Assembly (NCBI RefSeq): GCF_004193775.1 | Contig: NC_041019.1 | Location: 11,022,204-11,086,203 of the forward strand | DNA: 64,000 nucleotides | Source: Glycine soja | Taxonomy: Eukaryota; Streptophyta; Magnoliopsida; Fabales; Fabaceae | Direction: 5' to 3' | Part shown: positions 54,906-64,000 of the stretch, in pieces | Position numbering within the stretch: position 1 is the first letter of the stretch | Layout: each line of letters begins with the position of its first letter | The notes under the pieces: generated by a model | The model's input: the letters and a program-made list of their open reading frames with translations, nothing else | What the model was told of the DNA's origin: nothing | Databases searched by the model: none | Program-made: the position numbers and the translations under genes

Positions 54906-57149
54906 TCAAGGATCTTTTAAATGCATGACGGTCGTCAACTTCTCTAGTTGTCCTCCATTGTAGATCTTTAAGCGTTGTCCGTTGACGATCCATTTCTTCT
55001 CATAATTGTCTACTCAAGGGTCCACCAATTCTACCGCTACATGAGGTCTGATTTCTTTAGTAATGAACGGTCCTGACCACTTTGACTTCAGCTTTCTCGG
55101 GAATAGTCTCAACCTGGAGTTGAAGAGTAGTACCTGCTGCCCTGGCTGGAATTCTTTCTTTTGTATCTTCTTATCGTGATATGCCTTAGTCTTCTGATTG
55201 TAAATCCTAGATGATTCATAAGCGTTCAACCTCATTTCTTCCAATTCCAGCAACTGCAGCTTCCTCTTCTCTCCGCATGCACTATTATCAAAGTTTAGGA
55301 ATTTAAGAGCCCAATATGCTTTGTGCTCCAACTTTACTGGTAGGTGGCATGCCTTCCCATATACTAGCTGAAAGGGTGATAAGCCAATGGGGGTCTTAAA
55401 TGCTGTCCCCTAGGCCCAGAGTGTGTCATCGAGCTTCAAAGCCCAATCCTTCCTTGATGATGCTACTGTCTTTTCGTGGATTCGCTTTAGCTCTCTATTA
55501 CAGATCTCTGCTTGGCCATTTGTTTGCGGATGATAAGGTGTAGCTACCTTATGTCGCACATTGTATTGCTCCAGGACTTTTCTCAGATGGTGGTTACAAA
55601 AATGCATGCTCCCATCGCTAATTAGAGCTCTCGGGACTCCAAAACGGGAAATGATGTTCTTCTTCAAGAACTTGATCACTACCTTGGCGTCATCTTTTGG
55701 TGTGGCTATGGCCTCCACCCATTTGGAGACGTAATCCACAGCTACCAAGATGTAGACATTCCCGTATGAAGAAGGAAGAGGCCCCATGAAGTCTATGCCC
55801 CAGCAGTCGAAAATCACAACTTCCATTACATTTTGTAATGACATTTCATTCCTTCGTGAGATTCCCCCTGTTCTTTGGCATCTATCGCAATATCGCACGA
55901 ACTCATGGGCATCTTTAAAAATGGAGGGCCAGAAAAAACCTGATTGTAGCACTTTTGCCACTGTTCTGTCCCCATTGTGATGACCACCATAGGGTTAACC
56001 GTGGCAGTGCCAAAGAATATTTCGCGCTTCTTCCTTCCTAACACATCTTCTTAACAAATTATTAGCCCCTGCCTTGAATAAATGAGGATCATCCCAGACA
56101 TAGAAGCGTGAATCATGCAAGAATTTCTTCTTCTGATTCCAATCAAGTTCTTCTGGAATGATTCCTTTGGCTTTATAGTTGGTCATTTTCGCAAACCAAG
56201 GTCGAGTGTAGGCCTGTAAAAGGAATTCGTCAGAGAATTCGCCTTTTACCTCTGGTTCCTCCTTGGTAATCTCCTCATTCTTCAATCTGGACAAATGGTC
56301 AGCCACTACGTTTTCGGATCCTCTCTTATCCTTGATGGTGATATCAAATTCTTGTAACAACAGGACCCATCTAATTAACCTCGGCTTCGAATCCGCCTTA
56401 GATAGAAAATGCTTGATGGCGGCATGGTCAGTGAAGATGATGACCCTTGATCCTATCAAGTAAGACCGAAACTTTTCTAAGGCAAAAACAATGGCTAGCA
56501 TCTCCTTCTCTGTAGTGGCGTAATTTAATTGTGCCTCGTTTATGACTTTGCTGACATAATATATGGTGTGAAAAACCTTGTCATGCCTTTGTCCCAGAAC
56601 TGCACCTACTGCATAATCGCTAGCATCACACATCAATTCAAAATTCTTGCTCCAATCTGGGGCAATCATTACTGGTGCCGTGGTGAGCCTATGCTTTAGT
56701 GTCTGGAACGCTGCTGAACATTCTTTATCAAACTTAAAGGCTACGTCTTTGTTCAGCAGATTACTTAGGGGCTTGGCGATTTTTGAGAATTCCTTAATGA
56801 ACCTCCTATAAAAGCCAACATGCCCCAAGAAACTTCTGATGCCTTTGACATTCAGTGGTGGTGGCAACCTCTCGATGACGTCTATCTTTGCTAGGCCAAC
56901 TTCTATTCCTTTACATGAGATCTTGTGACCCAAAACAATACCCTCTCGAACCATGAACTGGCACTTTTCCCAATTCAATACCAAATTGGTTTCGACACAC
57001 CTTTGTAATACCTTTTCTAAATTATCCAAACAAGTGTCGAACGAGGGTCCAAAAACCGAGAAGTCGTCCATGAAAACTTTGATACTCTTCTCCACCATAT
57101 CTGAGAATATGGCCAGCATGCACCTCTGAAATGTAGCTGGTGCATTTCA
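54906..57149 (-). pseudogene. Gypsy-2 pol: RT C-terminal part, RNase H and integrase
   Basis: Continues the gag-pol frame. RT active site [20 protein letters not shown]; RNase [38 protein letters not shown]. Integrase HHCC finger (ILWHCHG ... [10 protein letters not shown]), [28 protein letters not shown] (usual GT changed to SM) and [18 protein letters not shown]-terminal module [20 protein letters not shown]. Stops at 55995, 55410 and 55014; natural end TGA at 54906-54908 after HLKDP. All catalytic residues are present. Confidence 0.93.
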
Positions 57150-58340
57150 CAATCTGAATGGCATTCGCCTGTAGGCAAAAACACCATAGGGGCATGTAAA
57201 GGCCGTCTTTTCCTGATCCTTGGGATCCACCGCGATTTGATTATAGCCTGAGTATCCATCCAAGAAATAGTAGTATGATTTCCCTGCAAGTCTTTCCAAC
57301 ATCTGATCCATGAAGGGCAATGGAAAATGGTCCTTTTGGGTGGCTTCATTTAACTTGCGGTAGTCAATGCACATCCGCCAACCAGTGACAGTTCGTGTGG
57401 GTATTAGATCATTCTTTTCATTCGTCACGACTGTCATTCCACCTTTCTTGGGGACCACTCGTACCGGACTGACCCAACCGCTATCAGAGATAGGGTATAT
57501 GAGTCCATCCTCTAACAGCTTAAGCACTTCCTTCCTTACATCTTCTTTCATAGTTGGATTTAGACGTCTCTGAGGTTTTCGAATAGGCTTGTAATCGTCC
57601 TCCATCATTATTTTATGCATGCAGTACGAAGGACTGATTCCCTTCAAGTCAGATATATGCCATCCGATTGCTTCCTTATGCTTCCTCAGGATGCCCACCA
57701 ACTTGTTCTCTTCTTCCTGTGTTAGTGCATTACTAATTACTACAGGTTTGGTGTCACCCTCCAGGAACACATACTTTAAATGCTTAGGCAATACCTTTAA
57801 TTCGACCTTCTTTTTCTCGGGCAGAGCCTTATTCTCTAATATCTCAAAACAAGCTTCTTTCTCAGGAATGACTTCTTGCCGATCCAAGTCTTCCAAGCAA
57901 GCCTTTAGATCCTCTTCTTCTTCACTGGTGAGACAGTCCATCTTATTTACCATTGCTTTCTCCAGTGAAGTGTATGGCAGTTCCAAAATATTGACATTAT
58001 CTTCCTTGTCAATCTCTTCTATCTTGAAGCACTTCCAACCTTCCCGTGGATATTTCATTGCTTTAAAGAGGTCGAAAGTTATCTTCTGGTTGTCAATACT
58101 CAGTTCCAAGCTTCCGTTCCCTATATCTACCACACAGTTGGCAGTCAACATGAAGGGTCTGCCTAAGATAAGGGGAATCTCTGTGTCCTCATCGATGTCC
58201 ATGATAACAAAGTCCACCGGAAAAGTGAAGTGGCGAACCTTGACCAGGACATCTTCTACCACCCCGTATGGTCTCGTAATGGAGCGGTCTGCCAATTGAA
58301 GTGTCATCTTAGTGGGATCAATTTTCAAATTCCCAATTCA
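57150..58340 (-). pseudogene. Gypsy-2 pol: protease flap, linker and RT N-terminal part
   Basis: About 393 codons open. PTKMTLQLADRSITRPYGVV and EIPLILGRPFMLTANCVVDI are the protease flap region. A Glu-rich linker runs to HISDLKGISPSYCMHKIM. RT then has EDGLIYPISDSGWVSPVRVV, WRMCIDYRKLNEATQKDHFP, YYYFLDGYSGYNQIAVDPKD and YRRMPFRL, where TGA (57147-57149) replaces the next codon. It remains in frame with gag upstream and RNase H downstream. Confidence 0.93.
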
Positions 58341-60446
58341 CCTACACATTGATAAGAGCATCAAATTGATGCTTGCCCCTAGATCAATGAGGGCTTTATC
58401 TACCACTTCTTTTCCTATAGTGCATGGGATGGTAACGCTTCCGAGGTCCTTGAACTTTTTAGGTAGTTTCCTTTGAATGATCGCGCTACAGTTGCCTCCT
58501 ACTACAATGTTCTCGCTATCTATATATTTTTCCTTCTTAGTGATGATGTCTTTCATGAACTTAGAGTAGAGGGGCATCTGTTGCAACGCTTCCCCGAATG
58601 GCATCGTGATCTCCAGTCCTTTAAATATTTCTAAGAAACGCATGAAGAAGTGCTCTTTATTCTTCTTGGTCGACACCTTTGGATACGGAAGATCCTGCGG
58701 CAAGACTGGCGATTCTTCCTTCTTAGCTTTTCTTGCCTTTTGACTCTTGGTATTAGGTGGTGAGACCACCTTCTCTTCTTCCTCTAGCTTCTCTTCCTCT
58801 TTTGTTTCTTCCTCTTTCTTATCCTCAGTTCCATCGTCTTCTATCATCGTTCCTGCTTCTTGAGTGTTCTTTTGTGCTTGAGTCATTACTGCTTTACACT
58901 CTTCTCTTAGGTTATTTTCTGAATTAGCCCCAAAAGTTCTTGTGGGCCTTTCAGCTCTTTCATGGGCTAGTTGACCCAGTTGTGTCTCCAGGTTTCTGAT
59001 AGCTGCATCTGGGCTCTTTGGGAGTGATCTCGTCTCCTGGATGAATGCCTTTGTCTCCTGAGTGCTTGCCCTTGTTTCTTGGATGAATGCCTTTGTCTCC
59101 TGAGTGCTTGCCCTTGTTTCTTGGATGAATGTCTTTGTCTCCTGAGTGCTTGCCCTTGTTTCTTGGATTAAACTTAAGAGCATTTCCTCTATACTGAGAG
59201 ACGGATTCTCTTGCTGACTCGGACCTTGACTAGGGTGCTGGTACGGTGGTTGAGGCCTAGGCTCCTTGTACTGATTTCCTTGATTTCTCCAGCCGGAGCC
59301 TTGGTTAAAGTTTATTCCCTAGTTAAATCCTGGTGGTCCGTTATTGTATCCAGATGGGTTTCATTGGTTGTAGCCTTGGAAACCGTGGCGATTAGGATTG
59401 CCCATGTAATTTATTTCTTGAGAGGGCTCATGTTGGATTGTGCATTGTCCAGGCTCATGTGTCCCTCCACATGTGGGACATCCCTCTACTTGCAAAACAG
59501 GGGAATGAGAAATATTCACTGCTTGCAGTTGTTGGGGCAATTTGTTGAGCGTCTCCGTAAGAGCTTCTAGTTATCTGCACAACAACTTATGTTGTGTCAG
59601 AGTTGCGTCTTGTGTACTAAGCTCTAAGAGGCTTCTCTTTGTTGGGACATAAGAACGGTCACGGAGGATAGCCTGATCGCTAGCTACCATGTTCTCAATG
59701 AGTTCCATCGCTTCTTCGGGTGTCTTTAACTTGATCTTTCCTCCCGCGGATGCGTCCAGTAATTGCTTCGATTGAGGTCGTAATCCATCAATGAAAATGC
59801 TTAATTGTACTGGTTCACTATATCCATGAGTGGGCGTTTTCCTTAACAATACATGGAAACGATCTAAGGATTCGCTAAGGGATTCATCTGGGAATTGATG
59901 GAAAGATGAGATTTCCAGTTTCCCTTCAGCTGTCTTGGATTCAGGGAAGTACTTTTTCAGAAATTTCTCTACAACTTCTTCCCAAGTCCTAAAGGTGTTG
60001 CCCTTAAAAGAATGCAACCATCTTTTTGCCTCTCCCGCTAACGAGAAAGAAAAGAGGTTGAGGCATACCGCTTGGGCTGGAACTCCCGCTATCTTAACCG
60101 TGTTGCATATTTCTGTAAATGAGGCTAGAAGCGTATAGGGATCCTCACTTGGGAGACCATGGAAGAGGTTTCCCTGAATCAACTGAATGAGAGAATGAGA
60201 GTACGAAATATTAAGGGCTTGAACCTTTGGCGGTGTGATACTTGTGAAGAATTCAGGAGTAGTAGTATGAGAGAAATCTTCTAATGTAACCCTACGTACT
60301 GGTTCTCCGTCCATTTGAACATAATTTGGAGAGAGAGGAGGTGAGGTATCTATGTCTTGATCCCTTTGTCTTCTTGCGGCATTGTTACGCCGACAGGTAG
60401 CTTCGATTTCTAAGTCTATGGGATCGATAGTAGATTTACCTCGCAT
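58341..60446 (-). pseudogene. Gypsy-2 gag and protease active site
   Basis: Frame from ATG at 60446. Retrotrans_gag body: HSLIQLIQGNLFHGLPSEDP, AKRWLHSFKGNTFRTWEEVV, KYFPESKTAEGKLEISSFHQ, DRFHVLLRKTPTHGYSEPVQ. Stops at 59571, 59361 and 59319. Zinc knuckle CPTCGGTHEPGQC. A tandem 10-11 residue repeat ETRASTQETKAFIQ (about 59020-59180), then an acidic Lys-rich part, and the protease site LIDLGASINLML. TGA at 58338 follows. Confidence 0.92.
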
Positions 60447-60693
60447 AAAAACACAAGGTTCTACCCGTTTAATTTATGGAGAAGGAAAGAATGGGGAAAG
60501 AGGAGTAGCGATAGAAAGAATGGCCAAGAGAATGGCCAAGGGATAGAGGAGGGGTGATAGAAAGAATGGCCAAAAGAATGGCCAAGGGATGGAAAGAATG
60601 GCCAAGAGAATGGCCAAGAGGGAAACAAATTACAAACTGATAGTATGGCCCTTAAATGCGAAAACAAAATCCCCGGCAACGGTGCCAAAAACT
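60447..60693 (-). other. Gypsy-2 leader and primer binding site
   Basis: AATGGCCAAG tandem units (60500-60620). PBS TGGCACCGTTGCCGGGG (minus, 60671-60687), one change from the left copy. Confidence 0.88.
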
Positions 60694-62455
60694 TGTTAGC
60701 TCTTTGGCAAGTGTACCAAATCGCTCGTAGTAATAATCTCTCGGTAAGCCGAGTGTCGTACCACAGGGATTTTGTTGCACTTATGTGAAGTACTTTTCAG
60801 TTTGCAAATTGTAAATTTAGTGTATAAAATTAAATGCAGTTTAAATCTAGCAAGGGATAAGAAATTTAAAATAAAAGATAAAGAAAGATAATAGATAAGA
60901 TAAAGAAAAGATAAAAGATTTAAAGATAAAATTAACGGATAAAGAAAAAGGTAATTTAAATCTAAGCAGCTACTTCTAAATTAAAGGAAACTAAAGCAAT
61001 AAATAAAGAATAAAGTCTATAAAATATTACTAAATCTAATAAGCCTAAATACCTACTCCTAAATAATGGATAACTACTCCTAATAAAACCCAACAGTAAA
61101 ATAAGGAATAACTACTTCTAAGAAACCCAACAATAAGGAGTAACTACTTCTAAGAAAACCCAACAATATAATAAGAAACTTCAAACAATAAAATAGAGAA
61201 TAAAATCTATATAATAAAATTGCTAAAACCTAACAAGTCTAATCAGCCTAGATATATGGATTCAGGATTTGTCTGTTATCAATACCAGTGAACTGATTCT
61301 GCCCCACATCTATCCATCTACTTGCCCCTGATGCCTCATGATGACAAGCCTACCTTAATTACCTATCTTCCAAATGCCCTTTGCGAAGACTCAATAACTA
61401 AGATGCATTAAGATTAAATTCTAGATTTTTGCTAAAGCATCAGCATCGGGTCAATGCTAACCCTATGATTTCTTTCTTTTATTGTTCTATTAAGCGTTAC
61501 CCTCTCCTGAGTGGACTAATCCTTAAAACAGATTCACGCATTCATTCCTTACCCCTAATTAGGTTTTACCCTCTACCGAGTGGACTAAAGGCTAACAGAA
61601 AATAAAGACTGAGATGCAGAATAAATAAGAAAGAAAAGCAGATAAAAGAACCTGGAAGGAAAACCCTCTAATGATAACCCGATAATTTCTTCCTTTTATT
61701 GTTCTATTAAGCGTTACCCTCTCCCAAGTGGACTAACCCTCAAAACAAATTCATGTATTCATTCCTTACCACAAATTAGGCTTTACCCTCTCCCGAGTGG
61801 ACTAAACCCTAACAGAAAATAAGGTCCGATATATAGGATAAATAAGAAAGAACGGTAAATAAAAGAACCTAGAAGGAAATCCTCTTTTTATTGATAACTC
61901 TTGAAATGCTCCATACATCATTGGCTTTTTAGGCCTGCCAGGCCCTAGCTAGGGGTTTAGCCACTCATAGTCATGAGGGCTTTACAATGAGAAGGGGGGT
62001 GAAAGAAAGGTAATAAGAATATAAGAAAAAGGAAGGAAAAGGAGAGAACTGAGTGCCAGAAGTCTGAAAACTGAGCTTTGAGGAAGTATGTTCATTTTCC
62101 TAGGCTGACCCTTTTATTTATAGGTGCAAAATTGGGCTTGGGCCTTCGTAGTCTCGCTGAGCGCAAAGCCTCGCGCTCAGCGCCACTGCGAGCTTAGCGC
62201 CTTGTCTGCTTGCGCGTTGGGCGTGTCTCGCACTTAGCGCTTTGCTGGACTTGGGCTTCTTCTGATTTTCTTCTTTTTTTTCTTTATTTCTGCTCCTTTT
62301 TGCTTGTTGTACCTCCCTTTTTCACATCTGCAATCAGAATTCGAATCTAATTAAATCTTTCCAATTTAAAGTATAAATAACTGCTAAATAATTAATTCTA
62401 AGTTAATTTTAGACTGATTTTCCACTATTAATTCACTATTATTTAGCAGTTATGA
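60694..62455 (-). repeat. Gypsy-2 right (5') LTR (1762 bp)
   Basis: Starts TGTTAGCTCTTTGG; the end reads AGCAGTTATGA where the left LTR has TTATCA, so the terminal CA appears changed to GA. About 47 bp longer than the left LTR, mainly from an extra unit of the TACCCTCTCCCGAGTGGACT repeat (four copies against three). Confidence 0.9.
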
Positions 62456-62886
62456 CGTATGCATAAGGCATTATGGATCAATGCACCTCTTCCGTATCCT
62501 CAGTTAGTCACTCTTTTTCTTCGTCACTTTCAAATTCCTCTCGATGATGAACCTTTTTGTTCAAAGTCAAGAGATCTTTTGCCATTGGTGATGGAGCGGT
62601 AACTTCTTTTGGGTACCGTAAAGATATTGATGGACAATTGATTAGGAAACAAGATTTACCACCACCGATTCCTGATGAGCGTACTCCGTCTCCTCTGCCA
62701 CAGAGAGATGCTTCCTCTACTCTTATGAATGAAGTCTTTTCTGAACTACGTGGCCTTCGAGCGTTCGTAAGTGACCGTTTGGATGCCATGGATGCTCATT
62801 TTGAAGGCATGGATACACGGATTACTCAGCTTGAAGATGACATGGGTTTCATTCGCCGTTGCTTCGATCCACCGGCTGCCCCATAG
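62456..62886 (+). pseudogene. Copia-4 env-position ORF, 3' part
   Basis: Resumes directly after the gypsy-2 LTR: RMHKALWINAPLPYPQLVTL and FLRHFQIPLDDEPF, then after one frameshift near 62550 KRSFAIGDGAVTSFGYRKDI, a Pro-rich stretch, and a heptad-like C-terminus LRGLRAFVSDRLDAMDAHFE to LEDDMGFIRRCF, a predicted coiled coil. Stop at 62886. It belongs to the ORF that starts at 48500; some tens of codons at the break appear lost. Confidence 0.8.
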
Positions 62887-63227
62887 TTCTTTCTAGTAGT
62901 TCTTTATTTCATCCATGTATTTGGCTTTTATTGTTTTGGTTATGGTTAACTTGCACTTTTATTACTATTTCTAGACTTTAAATTGATTGGTTAAGACTTT
63001 GAGTGGTCTGCTTCAGTTTATGACTGACTTTGTTTACTATTGATTGTTTTCCTTAGTTCTTTTCCTTATACGTTGTTGGCTTTTTGATGTTGCCAAAGGG
63101 GGAGAGAACATGGGTTAGAAATCATTAACTTAGGCATAAATTCCAAAAGATAGGGGAAGTAAGGGTTTTGTGTACACGCTATCAACTTGTATATAGTTTA
63201 TCTTGATTTTAGGATATTGTCATCATC
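62887..63227 (+). other. Copia-4 3' untranslated region
   Basis: T-rich, no frame, with a GGGGGAGAGAA purine patch near 63098 that resembles a second PPT. Confidence 0.6.
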
Positions 63228-63241
63228 AAAAAGGGGGAGAT
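63228..63241 (+). promoter_or_regulatory. Copia-4 polypurine tract
   Basis: AAAAAGGGGGAGAT next to the LTR start; typical of SIRE-like elements. Confidence 0.9.
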
Positions 63242-63819
63242 TGTAGAAGCAAGATATTTTGATGTTTTGATGATGCCAAAGGATCAAGTGCTTCTCAAGT
63301 TTTATTCAAGACAAGAATCCAAGAAAATCAAGATATATGATCAAGTTGATCTCTAGAATCTTAGGAAGAAGTTTCCAAATTGAAAAAGCAAAAGGTTTGG
63401 CCAAAGAATTTTATCTAAATCAATTTAAATTGAGATTTACTCTCTGGTAATCAATTACCAGTGGCCAATATTCTTTCTGAAAAGGTTTTAAAAGGTTTTA
63501 AATATTTTAGAAAGCATGTAATCGATTACACATGGCTTGTAATCGATTACCAGAGGTTTGGAACGTTTTAAAACAGCCATAAGAAATTTGAATTTAAATT
63601 TCAAAGTTGTGTAATCGATAACAGTAAGTTGGTAATCGATTACCAGTGTTTAAATATTCAAATTTCAAATAAGAAGAGTCATAACTCTTCATAAGTAATA
63701 GTGTAATCGATTACACCATTATTGTAATCGATTACCTGTAAGGATTTTCGAATATAACTCCCAATAGTCACATATTTTCAAATTTTTTTGAATGTCCATC
63801 AAAGGCCTATATATAAGTG
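63242..63819 (+). repeat. Copia-4 3' LTR, first 578 bp
   Basis: Matches 45372-45942. Dyad pairs at 63523.5/63544.5, 63616.5/63637.5 and 63708.5/63729.5; the first site is single (63452.5) and changed to TAATCAATTA. It is cut after AAGTG at 63819 by the next element. Confidence 0.92.
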
Positions 63820-64000
63820 TGTTAACTCGTTGGCAAGTATACCAAATTTGTCACAAGTAGTAAAGTACTCGAAAGTCCGGGTGTCGAATCCATCGGAACT
63901 TTGTTTGTACTTAGATTGATGCAAACCCAATTTAAAAGCAATAGATAAATAATTTAAAATGAAGATAAGAAAATATAGTAGATAAGATAAAGATTAAAAG
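63820..64000 (-). mobile_element. Start of another gypsy LTR, continues past the window
   Basis: Begins TGTTAACTCGTTGGCAAGTA and runs GTACTCGAAAGTCCGGGTG, similar in layout to the gypsy-2 LTR start TGTTAGCTCTTTGGCAAGTG. It lies exactly where the copia-4 LTR should continue (AAGTG then ACTTAGG). AAGTG (63815-63819) would be its target copy. The minus strand is inferred from likeness to gypsy-2. Confidence 0.8.

Larger units (their letters stand above)
49066..62455 (-). mobile_element. Gypsy-2 complex: Athila/Calypso-like element with two LTRs plus a third partial copy
   Basis: Minus strand, from right to left: 5' LTR (60694-62455), PBS, gag-pol (60446-54906), a third ORF (53835-52780), PPT, LTR (49416-51130), then another PBS, leader and the first 34 gag codons, breaking off at 49066. 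The middle LTR is thus shared by two internal regions, as in a tandem made by LTR recombination. The left end is not a natural end. The whole sits in the copia-4 env-position ORF. Confidence 0.9.
45372..63819 (+). mobile_element. Copia-4: SIRE-like copia element, internally deleted and split
   Basis: Plus-strand element: 5' LTR, Met-tRNA PBS, gag, a protease scrap, a 3' region with an env-position ORF, PPT and a 3' LTR cut at 63819. Integrase, RT and RNase H are missing, apparently by one deletion near 47830. The env-position ORF is interrupted by the gypsy-2 complex (49066-62455). Its LTRs share the TGTAGAAGCAAG start, dyad pairs and GTAGGCACGGG block with solo LTRs A and B but are a different subfamily. 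Confidence 0.88.

Overview
This window is plant nuclear DNA with the texture of a legume pericentromere, most likely soybean (Glycine). It is AT-rich and I find no intact host gene. It is packed with nested LTR retrotransposons of the SIRE-like copia and Athila/Calypso-like gypsy types, plus CACTA (Tgm/En-Spm-type) DNA transposons with subterminal repeats built on the motif AACATCGGTTTT. The organism call rests on my recognition of these families; no database was searched.

Layout. 1-2396: AT-rich spacer with two tandem repeats. 2397-8154: complete minus-strand copia element (copia-1, TSD TTTTG) with a collapsed gag-pol. 8155-13042: spacer with a GGT/GAT-rich triplet tract, a foldback MITE-like repeat (10617-11020) and a tRNA-derived SINE (12891-13009, 17-bp TSDs). 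13043-26570: second minus-strand copia element (copia-2, TSD CTATC), inflated to 13.5 kb by a solo LTR (13856-15463) and a deleted CACTA element (17164-22869) that itself carries a second solo LTR (18639-20287, TSD CAATG). 26571-27850: unassigned spacer with a 168-bp mini-Helitron (27471-27638). About 27850-31735: truncated copia-3 (minus). 31736 to about 39345: gypsy-1 (minus), with a 3' LTR but no 5' LTR. About 39346-44715: coding core of a minus-strand CACTA element (CACTA-2: TNP2-type transposase plus a second Transposase_24-type gene). 44716-44982: inverted duplication of the CACTA 5' leader. 44983-45371: short unique segment with a TATA box and a miRNA-precursor-like hairpin. 45372-63819: plus-strand SIRE-like copia-4. 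Its env-position ORF is split by a gypsy-2 complex (49066-62455) with two LTRs, a third partial copy and one nearly complete gag-pol frame. The right LTR of copia-4 is itself cut at 63820 by another gypsy LTR that runs off the window.

Insertion order from nesting and TSDs: copia-2, then CACTA-1 and a solo LTR inside it, then a solo LTR inside CACTA-1; on the right, copia-4, then gypsy-2 and the 63820 element. Every protein gene seen belongs to an element and carries stops or frameshifts.

Most striking signals: (1) dyad TAATCGATTA sites in pairs with centres 20-21 bp apart, repeated at fixed pitch in two LTR families; (2) an array of five hairpins in the solo LTRs with an identical GGGTACA loop and different, compensated stems; (3) a MIRNA-like foldback at 45199-45312 downstream of a TATA box, whose 5' arm shares the 11-nt core TTGGTGCAGGT with miR168; (4) an inverted duplication of the CACTA 5' leader that could make dsRNA.
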